A DNA stretch of 12,917 nucleotides from Actinomycetota bacterium (GCA_009726075.1 WLND01000011.1:1-12917), one strand, 5' to 3'; positions 1 through 7,465 are shown, counted from the stretch's first letter. Numbers and translations: made by a program. The notes: generated by a model not told the origin, from the letters alone.

Positions 1-52
1 AGGATCCGTTTCGCTGGAAGTCACTGCGGTTACTGCCGTGATAGGCGATGAC

Positions 53-466
53 TCACCGCGGCATCCGGTCCCTGCGGGTCTTGAGCATGGTCACCACCGC
101 GAGGAGAAGGATGACGAACGTGACAGGCAACCAGAGCATCCGCTCCCTGCTGGACGGAGTGATCGCATTGAGCGCCACCGAGATGCCTGCATAGATGGTC
201 GTGCACCAGGCCAGCACGGTGATGAGCCTGGCAGGGAGCCCCCGGAATGGCCCCTCGTCTGCGCGAGCCAGGAGCGCGGCAGCCATCACGAGCAGGAGGA
301 GCGATGAGAGCCCGGCGAGCAGTCTTCCCGACGTCGGAAGCGTGCCGGAGTTCGCTCCGCCCTGCGTGAACTCGCCCCACGGGGCCCCGAGGACGAGTGC
401 GAGTTGAAAGAGGACGACTAGGCACAGGATGGCGGCTGCGATGCGGGCAGCACGTCGACCGGTCAT
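53..466 (-). CDS. Four-helix integral membrane protein of unknown function
   Basis: A 137-residue protein whose family I do not recognise. Four hydrophobic segments are visible at about residues 8-28, 48-68, 80-102 and 111-128. The arginines at 4, 5 and 8 and the basic tail KTRRDR put both ends in the cytoplasm by the positive-inside rule. The loop between helices 1 and 2 holds the motif APWGEFTQGG followed by a Gly/Ser/Thr stretch, and would face outside. The open frame extends upstream to 514, but I chose the ATG at 466 because AGAAGGA lies about seven bases before it and the extra N-terminus would be polar and atypical. It is divergent from the TPR-like gene at 604, with 137 bp between the two starts. 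There are no catalytic residues to suggest an enzyme. Being a real gene is fairly sure; function is unknown. Confidence 0.75.
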   Translation of the reverse strand: MTGRRAARIAAAILCLVVLFQLALVLGAPWGEFTQGGANSGTLPTSGRLLAGLSSLLLLVMAAALLARADEGPFRGLPARLITVLAWCTTIYAGISVALNAITPSSRERMLWLPVTFVILLLAVVTMLKTRRDRMPR

Positions 467-603
467 GGGCCGGTCCTTCTGCAGGTGAAAGCGAGCACTC
501 GAACAGCATGCCACTGAGAGCCGGGCTTTCGTCCGTCGGCGACGATGTCCTGCTGAAGTCGGGTTGCCGGGGGCTCGTTGACCGTCCGACGTATATTCGG
601 CTC
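467..603. promoter_or_regulatory. Divergent intergenic region between membrane protein and TPR-like gene
   Basis: This 137-bp stretch must hold the promoters of both divergent genes. The clearest element is TATATT at 592-597 on the plus strand. Its end lies six bases before the ATG at 604, which is the expected distance of a -10 box from a transcription start falling on the start codon. No well-spaced -35 box is visible: TTGACC at 578-583 is only eight bases away and TTGCCG at 564-569 is 22 away. No clear minus-strand promoter was recognised. Confidence 0.4.
474..480 (-). promoter_or_regulatory. Ribosome binding site deciding the start at 466
   Basis: On the minus strand AGAAGGA lies seven bases before the ATG at 466. 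It is a good Shine-Dalgarno match. No comparable site supports the longer reading that starts at 514. Confidence 0.65.
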
Positions 604-1095
604 ATGTTCAGTGATGCGCCGCAGCGCCCCGCCGATGACAAAGGCCTGCTCGATCCGCTGGCGGAGCGCAAGCTCGCAAGCGAACTGTTCACCCTCACGT
701 GGGACTTCCTCGGAATGCCGGTGCGAACGCCGGCTCAGGACGATTCGATGATTCACGCGGCCCATGCGAGCCGGTGGCACTGGGGAAAGGTGGGCGGGCC
801 AGAGCAGTGGGCCATCGGGGACTGGCTGTGCAGCAGGGTCTATGCGGTGCTCGGCCGCGGCGATCAGGCGATGTATCACGCGGAGCGGTGCTTGGCGGTG
901 TGCGACGAGTACGACGTCGGCTCATTCGTGCCGGCATCCGCGCATGAGGCGTTGGCCCGGGCGCATGCCGTTCGCGGCGACATGGATGCGGCCCGGGGGG
1001 AGCGAAACCTTTCCTATGGTGCGGCGATCGATCTCGACGACGATGATCGTGGAGTGATCGAGGGCGATCTCGCGACCCTCCCGATCACCGACTAG
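604..1095 (+). CDS. Small TPR-like all-helical protein, conserved-hypothetical type
   Basis: A 163-residue, apparently all-helical soluble protein. Two helix pairs have TPR-like signatures: G86-D87 followed by AMYHAERCL, and E115-ALARAHAVRGD followed by MDAA, consistent with a short solenoid that binds a protein or peptide partner. A cluster of aromatic and histidine residues (H51, H54, W58, H59, W60) precedes them. No signal peptide or membrane segment is visible. The frame is open further upstream, but that part overlaps the divergent gene and reads like non-coding sequence. The ATG at 604 is preferred because the homologous-looking protein begins there. No Shine-Dalgarno is present, and a TATATT box six bases upstream suggests leaderless translation. 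Similar small helical proteins of unknown role are common in actinobacteria (from memory); the function cannot be told from sequence. Confidence 0.75.
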   Translation: MFSDAPQRPADDKGLLDPLAERKLASELFTLTWDFLGMPVRTPAQDDSMIHAAHASRWHWGKVGGPEQWAIGDWLCSRVYAVLGRGDQAMYHAERCLAVCDEYDVGSFVPASAHEALARAHAVRGDMDAARGERNLSYGAAIDLDDDDRGVIEGDLATLPITD

Positions 1096-1131
1096 CCCTC
1101 GCTGGGGAGCGTGAGTCGGCGCGCCGTGACC

Positions 1132-1148
1132 ACCGGGAGGGGCCCGGT
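1132..1148. promoter_or_regulatory. 6-5-6 inverted repeat upstream of the SDR gene
   Basis: ACCGGG and CCCGGT form a perfect six-base inverted repeat around a five-base centre, 72 bp before the SDR start. The half-site motif CCCGGTT recurs directly at 1160-1166, 17 bp downstream of its first copy at 1143-1149. It could be an operator for a dimeric repressor or a GC-rich hairpin ending transcription of the TPR-like gene. There is no U-tract, so an intrinsic terminator of the classical kind is less likely. Confidence 0.35.
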
Positions 1149-1209
1149 TGGACAGGCGTCCCGGTTCGGAGCATCGTTGGGCCCCACGGATCGACCGACC
1201 CACGAGCCC

Positions 1210-1214
1210 AGGAG
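1210..1214 (+). promoter_or_regulatory. Ribosome binding site of the SDR gene
   Basis: AGGAG ends five bases before the ATG at 1220. It decides this start over a TTG 72 bases further upstream in the same frame. Confidence 0.7.
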
Positions 1215-1219
1215 CCGAG

Positions 1220-1957
1220 ATGCCAGCCGAGACCCGATCACTCACCGACACCGTCGTTGCCATCACTGGAGCAACAGCGGGCATCGGGGCAGCGACAGCG
1301 CGGCTGCTCGTCGAAGCAGGCGCGAAGGTGGCGCTCGGTGGACGACGCGAAGAGCGCTTGGGCGAACTCGTCGACGAACTCGGAAGCGAGAATGCGGTGG
1401 GCGTTGTGTGCGACGTCTCGATACCCGCTGACAACGCACGGCTCGTTGCGGCTGCAGTCGATCGCTGGGGGCGCCTGGATTCAGTGGTGCCGAACGCTGG
1501 CATCGGCATCTACGGCGGCATCATGGATACCAGCGACGAACGACTTGCCGAGATGATGACAACGAACTTCGCGGGCACAGTCTGGACCGTGCGGGCGGCG
1601 ATCCCAGAAATGCTGCGCACGACCGGCGGCGGCGACATCGTCATCGTGTCGAGCGCTGCCGGACTTCGGGGCGGGGCAGACGAGGCCGTGTACGCGGGCA
1701 CGAAATTCGCGCAGGTCGGCCTTGCCGGAGCGATGGACCGAGAGCTGCGGGAGCAGGGCATTCGTGTCACCGCGATCTGCCCGGCGGGCGTCGAGACCGA
1801 GTTCGCCATCGGTGACGGCCGCACGGCAGGCGACCCGGCACTTGCCGAGTACATGCGGCCGGAGGACGTTGCCTTTGCGATCACGACGGTGCTCGCCCAG
1901 CCCCGCAGGGTTCGAACGACCATCTGGTCGCTGTGGTCGATGGGCCAGCAGGGCTGA
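1220..1957 (+). CDS. SDR-family NAD(P)-dependent oxidoreductase
   Basis: A 245-residue classical short-chain dehydrogenase/reductase, of normal length for the family. The Rossmann cofactor motif TGATAGIG is at residues 16-23. R42-R43 after the second beta strand favours NADP(H). D65-V66 sits where the adenine ring binds, and NAG is at 92-94. The catalytic set is complete: N116, S145, Y158 and K162 (YAGTK). The C-terminal segment, which shapes the substrate pocket, carries no diagnostic motif, so the substrate is unknown. Its overall appearance is that of the clavulanate-dehydrogenase/YdfG-like group of cytosolic SDRs. The start is fixed by AGGAG five bases upstream. The ATPase gene follows 89 bp later on the same strand, so they may share a transcript, although a small stem-loop lies between them. 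Class assignment is firm; substrate is not. Confidence 0.93.
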   Translation: MPAETRSLTDTVVAITGATAGIGAATARLLVEAGAKVALGGRREERLGELVDELGSENAVGVVCDVSIPADNARLVAAAVDRWGRLDSVVPNAGIGIYGGIMDTSDERLAEMMTTNFAGTVWTVRAAIPEMLRTTGGGDIVIVSSAAGLRGGADEAVYAGTKFAQVGLAGAMDRELREQGIRVTAICPAGVETEFAIGDGRTAGDPALAEYMRPEDVAFAITTVLAQPRRVRTTIWSLWSMGQQG

Positions 1958-1966
1958 GCAGACGTT

Positions 1967-1984
1967 CTGGCGCGCCATAGCCAG
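1967..1984. other. Small stem-loop between SDR and ATPase genes
   Basis: CTGGC at 1967-1971 pairs with GCCAG at 1980-1984 around an eight-base loop, ten bases after the SDR stop. Within it TGGCGCGCCA (1968-1977) is a perfect ten-base palindrome. There is no T-run, so it is at best a weak terminator or a protein site. The rest of the 89-bp gap shows no convincing promoter. Confidence 0.25.
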
Positions 1985-2046
1985 TCACCCCGAGGTAGCG
2001 TCGTCGAGACGTTTGTTCACGTTACCGACCGCTGGGGGGTCACGCC

Positions 2047-4803
2047 ATGCGTACGGATACCGGGTTCGGGGATCAGGGCGGGGAGCGAAAGCTCGAGGAA
2101 GCACCCGCATACGCCCACGATGCCAACGCGATTGCGAGTGAGCTCGGCTGCGAACCCGGCACCGGGCTGAGTTCGCAGGAGGCAGCGGCGCGGCTCGCGA
2201 AGCTCGGGCCGAATGAGATCACTGCGGAGAAGCCGCCGTCGAGGGTCGTTGTGGCCTTGAGCCAATTGCGCGATCCGATGAACGTCATGCTCGTCGCCGT
2301 GGTGGGAGTGAGCGGGCTCATCGGCCAGTGGTCGACCGCGATCATCGTCGGTGTGCTCATCGCACTGAATGTCTCGCTGGCGACGCGCCAGGAGATGAAG
2401 GCCCGGGCGAGTGTTGATGCCCTGGCAGACCTCAAGGTGACGGAGGCGAAGGTGCTCCGAGCCGGCACCCTGGCACTCATCCCCGCCGTCGATCTGGTGG
2501 TCGGCGACATCGTCCAGCTTGAGGCAGGCGACATCGTGCCGGCGGACGGACGGATCCTGCGCTCGGCCACCCTCGAGGTTCAGGAGGCCGCGCTCACCGG
2601 CGAGAGCGCGCCCGTCTCGAAGAATTCGATGCAGCTGGCCGACGTCGATGTGGCGGTGGGCGATCGCACGAACATGGCCTTCCAGAACACGTCGGTCACC
2701 CGCGGTACGGCTTCGATCATCGTGACCGCGACGGGTATGTCGACGCAGATGGGCCAGATCGCCTCGATGCTCACGTCGGTCAAGCGAACGCGATCGCCAC
2801 TTCAGCAGGAACTCGATGCACTGACCCGCGTGCTGGGGATCATTGCCTGGACGGCGGTGGCGTTCATCGTCGTCGTCGGACTCATCCGGGGCCTGCCGGC
2901 CAGCCAGCTCCTCCTCCTCGGCACGGCTATGGCGATCTCCGCGATCCCCACCGGCCTGCCGGCATTCGTCTCCGGCATGCTCTCAAGCGGCGCCAAGCAG
3001 CTTGCGGCAGCCAAGGCGATCGTCAAGAACCTCACCGACGTCGAGACCCTCGGTGCCACGAGCGCGATCAACACCGACAAGACCGGCACCCTCACCATGA
3101 ACGAGATGATGGTGTCTTCGATCTACGGCAACGGCTCCTGGTTCACCGTCGATGGCGAGGGCTACCGCAAGCAGGGCAACGTCCGAGCGGTCGCCGGCTC
3201 ACCCGTTCCTGACTTCACCAGGCTTGCCCTCGGCCTGTGCCTGTGCAGCGACGCGACCGTCTCAGACGACGGTGACGTGGTCGGCGACCCGACCGAGGCC
3301 GCGCTCGTCGTGCTCGCGGCAAAACTCGGGGTCGATGCGATCGAAACGCGGCGAACGTACCCTCGCATCGCCGAGGTGCCCTTCGATTCCGAGGTGAAGT
3401 TCATGGCGACGTTCCACCGGGTCGAGATCGACGGCGTGACGCGGACCATCGAACTGGTCAAGGGTGGCCCGGACGTCGTCCTCGCACGATGCAGCCATGC
3501 TGGGCGCCCCGGGGGCGACCGGCAGGTGCCCATTGACGAAGCGCGCGATGCCATCATCGAGGCGAACTCCCGAATGGCGGAAAAGGGGTTGCGCGTGCTG
3601 GCCTTTGCCGCACGGTTCATCGGCGTGGAGGATGAGCAGCAGCTGAGCAGGGATCCCATGCCGCTGGCGACCGACCTCGGGTTCGTCGGCATGGTGGGCA
3701 TGATCGACCCACTCCGGTCGGAGGCGAAGTCTGCGGTGTCGATCGCCCTGGCCGCCGGCATCGATGTGCGGATGATCACCGGAGACCATGCGATCACGGC
3801 GCAGGCGATCGGCGAGAGCCTCGGCCTCGGTCCAGGAGCGATCAGCGGCACCGAACTCGACGCGCTGTCGGATGCAGAACTGGCCGAGCGGCTCCCGCAG
3901 TTGCACGTCTTCGGCCGCGTTTCGCCGGAGGACAAGCTTCGGCTCGCCCGCGTGATGCAGGAGCAAGGGCTCGTCGTTGCGATGACGGGGGACGCGGTCA
4001 ACGATGCCGCCGCCCTGAAGCAGGCGGACATGGGCGTTGCGATGGGAAGCGGCAGCGAGGTGACGAAGCAGGCTGCCCGCATGATCCTCACCGACGACAA
4101 CTTCGGCACGCTCGTGCACGCCGTCGAACTCGGCCGCCGGGTCTACGCCAAGGTCGTGTCGTATGTGCGATTCCAGATGACCCAGTTGCTCGCCCTCGTG
4201 ATGCTGTTCGTCGCGGCGACGGCGTTCAATATCAACGACGGTGTCGCCCTGACTCCGTCCATGGTCCTCTTCCTTCTCTTCTTCGTGACCGCGGCGGGGG
4301 TCATCGTCATCGCCGTGGATCCAGGCGACCCCGACGTCATGAGCCGTCCGCCCCGAGACCCGAAGGTGCCGATTACGAACCGCATGGCGATCACGTTCTG
4401 GGTCCTCTACGCGCTGGTCCTGTTTGCAGCCGCGATGGTGCCGCTGGTGGCCGGCCCGGACGAGCCGAACGCTGATGCGGCGAGCATCTCGATGACGATG
4501 GCGTTCGTCGTCATGGGACTGGGCACCGTGCTGAACGCGATCGTGAATCGACGTGACCCGACCAGCGGCCTGACCGCACCGGTCCTCAAGGCCCTGATGA
4601 TCTCGGCGGTGCCCGTGGCAATGATCTACGCCGCGACCGAGTTGCCAGGGCTGCAGCGCTCGCTGCTCACCGTCGGCCTGAGCGGTGGGCAGTGGCTTGA
4701 GTGCATCGGCCTCGCGTTGGCGCTGCCAATCGTGGTCGAGGTTGCAAAGCTGATCCGGCGCACTCGCGCGACATCGTCGAGCGGTGACTCGAGGGGGGGG
4801 TAA
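2047..4803 (+). CDS. P2-type cation-transporting ATPase (HAD-IC family), substrate unknown
   Basis: A 918-residue ATP-driven membrane pump. In order: cation-ATPase N-terminal domain (about 20-85), M1-M2 (79-112), actuator domain with TGES at 184-187, M3-M4 (262-313), phosphorylation domain with DKTGTLT at 344-350 (phosphorylated D344), nucleotide domain with KGGPD at 472-476 in place of the usual KGA, TGD at 578-580, GDAVND at 648-653, then M5-M10 (about 707-905). Length and order fit SERCA/PMA-like pumps. Oddities: M4 reads IPTGLP (300-305) where Ca2+ pumps have PEGLP. M6 (739-757) lacks the N..TD signature: by hand alignment A749 replaces the Ca2+ ligand Asp and F745 the Asn. A Ca2+/Mn2+ role is therefore not supported and the substrate is open. 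The start at 2047 has a G-rich site (GGGGGGT) seven bases upstream. It probably shares an operon with ppk2, five bases downstream. Confidence 0.92.
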   Translation: MRTDTGFGDQGGERKLEEAPAYAHDANAIASELGCEPGTGLSSQEAAARLAKLGPNEITAEKPPSRVVVALSQLRDPMNVMLVAVVGVSGLIGQWSTAIIVGVLIALNVSLATRQEMKARASVDALADLKVTEAKVLRAGTLALIPAVDLVVGDIVQLEAGDIVPADGRILRSATLEVQEAALTGESAPVSKNSMQLADVDVAVGDRTNMAFQNTSVTRGTASIIVTATGMSTQMGQIASMLTSVKRTRSPLQQELDALTRVLGIIAWTAVAFIVVVGLIRGLPASQLLLLGTAMAISAIPTGLPAFVSGMLSSGAKQLAAAKAIVKNLTDVETLGATSAINTDKTGTLTMNEMMVSSIYGNGSWFTVDGEGYRKQGNVRAVAGSPVPDFTRLALGLCLCSDATVSDDGDVVGDPTEAALVVLAAKLGVDAIETRRTYPRIAEVPFDSEVKFMATFHRVEIDGVTRTIELVKGGPDVVLARCSHAGRPGGDRQVPIDEARDAIIEANSRMAEKGLRVLAFAARFIGVEDEQQLSRDPMPLATDLGFVGMVGMIDPLRSEAKSAVSIALAAGIDVRMITGDHAITAQAIGESLGLGPGAISGTELDALSDAELAERLPQLHVFGRVSPEDKLRLARVMQEQGLVVAMTGDAVNDAAALKQADMGVAMGSGSEVTKQAARMILTDDNFGTLVHAVELGRRVYAKVVSYVRFQMTQLLALVMLFVAATAFNINDGVALTPSMVLFLLFFVTAAGVIVIAVDPGDPDVMSRPPRDPKVPITNRMAITFWVLYALVLFAAAMVPLVAGPDEPNADAASISMTMAFVVMGLGTVLNAIVNRRDPTSGLTAPVLKALMISAVPVAMIYAATELPGLQRSLLTVGLSGGQWLECIGLALALPIVVEVAKLIRRTRATSSSGDSRGG
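4793..4800 (+). promoter_or_regulatory. G8 homopolymer: end of ATPase gene and likely PPK2 ribosome binding site
   Basis: Eight consecutive G residues form the last codons of the ATPase (Arg-Gly-Gly) directly before its TAA stop. They lie eight bases before the PPK2 ATG, so they are the only Shine-Dalgarno-like element for it. Reading with one extra G would bypass the TAA and enter the PPK2 frame with no stop codon in between. Confidence 0.55.
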
Positions 4804-4808
4804 CGACC

Positions 4809-5711
4809 ATGGGCAAGGGCAAGAAGAAGCACGGGCGCGACACGAGGGCGAAGCGAGACATAGTGATTCCCCAGAACGAGCCGGTGGGGTCGCCACGGTC
4901 TGGCGAGGACGCTACGGACGCCGTGGCCGTCGGCCCGGCGAAGATGTCGCGCAAGAACTACGAACGCGAACTCGCTGTGCTGCAGGCCGAGCTCGTGGCG
5001 ATGCAGGAGTGGGTCAAGGCGACGGGTGCGAAGGTCTGCATCGTCTTCGAAGGGCGCGACACCGCAGGCAAGGGCGGCACGATCAAGCGGATCGTGGAGC
5101 GCGTGAGCCCACGGGTCTTCCGGGTGGTCGCCCTGCCGGCCCCAACCGAACGCGAGCGATCGCAGATGTACCTGCAGCGCTACGTCCCGCACCTGCCGGC
5201 AGCAGGCGAGGTCGTGATCTTCGATCGCAGTTGGTACAACCGCGCGGGCGTCGAGCGGGTCATGGGCTTTTGCTCCCCGGAGCAGACCGAGCGTTTCCTG
5301 GAGATGGCTCCCGGGATCGAGAAGGCGATGGTCGATTCCGGCATCCTGCTGCTCAAGTACTGGCTCGAGGTCGGTCAGGACGAGCAGGGTCGGCGCATCG
5401 AGAGCCGCATCGACGACCCGCGGAAGGTCTGGAAGCTCTCGGACATGGACCTGCTCTCATATAGCCGCTGGTACGACTACTCGAGGGCGCGCGATGCGAT
5501 GTTCGCCTCGACTGACAACGCCTGGGCGCCCTGGTACGTGGCGCAAGCGGACGACAAGAAGCGCGCACGCCTGAACATCATCAGCCATCTGCTCAGTCGA
5601 GTGCCGTACGAGCCCCTTGCGGAGCGCGATGTCGTGCTGCCCGATCGGCAGAAGGCTGGTGACTACGTTCAGCCGGACCTGCCGCTACGGCACATCCCGA
5701 CGCCCTTCTAG
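4809..5711 (+). CDS. ppk2: Polyphosphate kinase 2 (PPK2 family)
   Basis: A 300-residue cytosolic kinase that transfers phosphate between inorganic polyphosphate and nucleotides, usually forming NTP from NDP and polyphosphate. Residues 1-45 are a basic, disordered-looking leader. The PPK2 core then begins (KNYERELAVLQAELV). It has the Walker A-like loop EGRDTAGKGG at 81-90, the Walker B/lid motif DRSWYNR at 139-145, GVERVMGFC just after it, KYWLEV near 180 and RIDDPRKVWKLS before the C-terminal helices. Length and motifs match one-domain, class-I-like PPK2, which normally acts on diphosphates. Class assignment by eye is less sure than family. It starts five bases after the ATPase stop, so co-expression is likely, possibly with translational coupling through the G8 run. 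It converges with the acyl-CoA synthetase, leaving only ten bases between the stops. Confidence 0.95.
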   Translation: MGKGKKKHGRDTRAKRDIVIPQNEPVGSPRSGEDATDAVAVGPAKMSRKNYERELAVLQAELVAMQEWVKATGAKVCIVFEGRDTAGKGGTIKRIVERVSPRVFRVVALPAPTERERSQMYLQRYVPHLPAAGEVVIFDRSWYNRAGVERVMGFCSPEQTERFLEMAPGIEKAMVDSGILLLKYWLEVGQDEQGRRIESRIDDPRKVWKLSDMDLLSYSRWYDYSRARDAMFASTDNAWAPWYVAQADDKKRARLNIISHLLSRVPYEPLAERDVVLPDRQKAGDYVQPDLPLRHIPTPF

Positions 5712-5721
5712 ATGACCGGCG

Positions 5722-7260
5722 CTATGCGTCGCGCAGCAGGCGGCGCAGGATCTTGCCGGAGGCCGACTTCGGAATGGCGTCGATGAACACGACCTCCCGG
5801 ATCTGCTTGTAGTGGGCGACCTGCCCGGCGACATAGTCCTGAATCTCCTGGGCGCTTGCCATGCCTTCCTCGCGCAGGACGACGTAGGCCACCGGGATCT
5901 CACCCGCCGACTCGTCAGGTCGTCCGACAACTGCCGCATCGGCGACGGCCGGGTGCGTGAGGAGGAGCGCTTCGAGTTCGGCCGGCGGCACCTGGAACCC
6001 GTTGTACTTGATGAGTTCCTTGAGGCGATCGACGATGAACAGATGCCCATCGGAGTCGATGTAGCCGATATCGCCGGTACGCAGCCAGCCGTCTGCATCG
6101 ATCGTGCTTGCGGTCGCCTCCGGGTTGTTGAGGTACCCATCCATGACCTGGGGTCCTCGAACGAGCAACTCGCCGCTCTGGTCGACACCGAGGTCGGCGC
6201 CCGTCTCCGGATCCACGATCCGGCTCTGGGTGTTCGGGGCCGTGACGCCGCAGGAGCCGGGCTTGAACATGCCGGGCGGGGTGAGGTGCGAGACGGGCGA
6301 GAGCTCGGTCATGCCGAACCCCTGGACGATCTCGCACCCGAGCCGGGCTCCGGCCTCGAGAGAGAGCTCAGCGGACAGCGGAGCGGCACCGGAGAAGACC
6401 TGCTCGAGCTTCGAGAGGTCGTAGTCGTCAACGATCGGGTGCTTGGCGAGGGCGACGACGATGGGCGGGGCCACGAACGACCGGGTGACCCCGTACTCCT
6501 GATGGAGGCGCAGGAACTCCACGAGGTCGAACCGCGGCATCGTGATGATGGTGGTGCCGGCACGCAGGCCCGTGTTCATGAGCACTTGCATGCCATAGAT
6601 GTGGAAGAAGGGCAGCACCGCGATAAAGATCTCGTCCTCGCGCACATTGGCTGCCGAGAGCACCTGCGCGACGTTGGCGATGAGGTTGCGGTGGGTGAGC
6701 AGCACTCCCTTGTTGACGCCGGTGGTGCCCGACGAATAGGGGAGGACGACTAAGTCGCCGGCCTTCACCGGCACGTGGGCTGCGAGCGGTGCGCCGAACA
6801 GTGCCGTGACGGGCGTGGCTCCCTCGGCCTCCCCGAGGACGTAGATCTCCCGGACGGACGTACCTTCGGCTGCGGCACTGGCAAGCGGCAGGAGCGGACC
6901 GACGGTGACCATGAGGGTGGCACCGGAATCGACGAGCTGCTTGTGTATCTCAGGCGCGGTGTAGGTCGGGTTGATCGTCGTGATGACGCCGCCGGCAGCG
7001 GCGACGCCGTGGAAGACGATGGCGAATTCGGGGACATTCGGCGACATCAGGGCCAGAACGTCGCCCTTCTGGAAACCCTGCGCGATAAGCCCGCCGGCCA
7101 GGGACCGCACGGCCGATGCGAGGCCCGCATACGTCAGCGTGCGGCCGGAGGCGCCATCGACGAGCGCCGGCTTGTCGCCGAGTTCGTCCGCCCGGGCAAG
7201 GACGTAATCGGTGAGCGGCACATCGGGAATATCGACGTCGGCGAGCGGACTGATGAACAT
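5722..7260 (-). CDS. AMP-forming acyl-CoA synthetase / 4-coumarate-CoA ligase-like
   Basis: A 512-residue adenylate-forming enzyme (ANL superfamily). It activates a carboxylic acid with ATP to an acyl-adenylate and transfers it to CoA. Visible motifs: the P-loop SSGTTG at 176-181 followed by VNKGV; GFGMTE before the adenine pocket; GELLVRG; the hinge region WLRTGDIGYIDSDG; VDRLKELIKYNGFQVPPAELE; and the catalytic lysine K503 in PKSASGK near the C-terminus. Domain order and length match 4-coumarate-CoA ligases and related medium- and aryl-acyl-CoA synthetases, but the substrate cannot be read from sequence. I chose ATG 7260 over an upstream in-frame start at 7308 because AGAAGGAG lies six bases before it. 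It stands alone, divergent from the secreted repeat protein and convergent with ppk2. Confidence 0.93.
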   Translation of the reverse strand: MFISPLADVDIPDVPLTDYVLARADELGDKPALVDGASGRTLTYAGLASAVRSLAGGLIAQGFQKGDVLALMSPNVPEFAIVFHGVAAAGGVITTINPTYTAPEIHKQLVDSGATLMVTVGPLLPLASAAAEGTSVREIYVLGEAEGATPVTALFGAPLAAHVPVKAGDLVVLPYSSGTTGVNKGVLLTHRNLIANVAQVLSAANVREDEIFIAVLPFFHIYGMQVLMNTGLRAGTTIITMPRFDLVEFLRLHQEYGVTRSFVAPPIVVALAKHPIVDDYDLSKLEQVFSGAAPLSAELSLEAGARLGCEIVQGFGMTELSPVSHLTPPGMFKPGSCGVTAPNTQSRIVDPETGADLGVDQSGELLVRGPQVMDGYLNNPEATASTIDADGWLRTGDIGYIDSDGHLFIVDRLKELIKYNGFQVPPAELEALLLTHPAVADAAVVGRPDESAGEIPVAYVVLREEGMASAQEIQDYVAGQVAHYKQIREVVFIDAIPKSASGKILRRLLRDA

Positions 7261-7266
7261 TGAGGA

Positions 7267-7274
7267 CTCCTTCT
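7267..7274 (-). promoter_or_regulatory. Ribosome binding site of the acyl-CoA synthetase
   Basis: On the minus strand AGAAGGAG is followed by six bases and the ATG at 7260. It is a near-perfect Shine-Dalgarno and fixes the start. Confidence 0.7.
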
Positions 7275-7399
7275 GATCGGGCAGCGCTGGGCACGTGCAG
7301 GCCCGCAATTTCCGTTCGCCTGATGCTGGCAGATTCGCGCGCCTCAGGAGGTGATTTCGCCGGAATGAGGGAATCCCGATGCTTTTGGCTCGAGGGTTG

Positions 7400-7427
7400 T
7401 TGTCTCGGCGTGTCGTTTGGCTACTTT
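7400..7427 (+). promoter_or_regulatory. Candidate promoter of the secreted repeat protein
   Basis: TTGTCT at 7400-7405 and TACTTT at 7422-7427 are separated by 16 bases and lie about 40 bases before the start at 7466. Both boxes match consensus only partly. The surrounding 205-bp divergent gap (7261-7465) is locally less GC-rich near this site. No other clear element was found in it. Confidence 0.35.
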
Positions 7428-7453
7428 GCTATTGACATGAGTGGATTGGTGCG

Positions 7454-7460
7454 GGAGGGG
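7454..7460 (+). promoter_or_regulatory. Ribosome binding site of the secreted repeat protein
   Basis: GGAGGGG ends five bases before the ATG at 7466. It favours that ATG over the adjoining GTG at 7463; the difference is one residue. Confidence 0.6.
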
Positions 7461-7465
7461 GCGTG

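Noticed and set aside
1..52. Search for a gene or terminator at the left edge
   Set aside because: Only imperfect three-base stems are present; nothing supportable was found.
397..603. Upstream extension of the TPR-like gene
   Set aside because: It would overlap the divergent membrane protein gene and its start, has no ribosome binding site, and its composition differs from the rest of the protein.
1096..1120. CGCT/AGCG stem after the TPR-like gene as a terminator
   Set aside because: Only four continuous pairs and no T-run.
3262..4896. Open minus-strand frame of over 500 codons opposite the ATPase gene
   Set aside because: It is rich in His, Arg and Asp with no recognisable domain, the typical product of reading a high-GC gene in antisense. 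The plus strand there has a complete P-type ATPase.
5812..6753. Open plus-strand frame of about 313 codons
   Set aside because: It is the antisense shadow of the acyl-CoA synthetase, whose motifs are complete on the minus strand.
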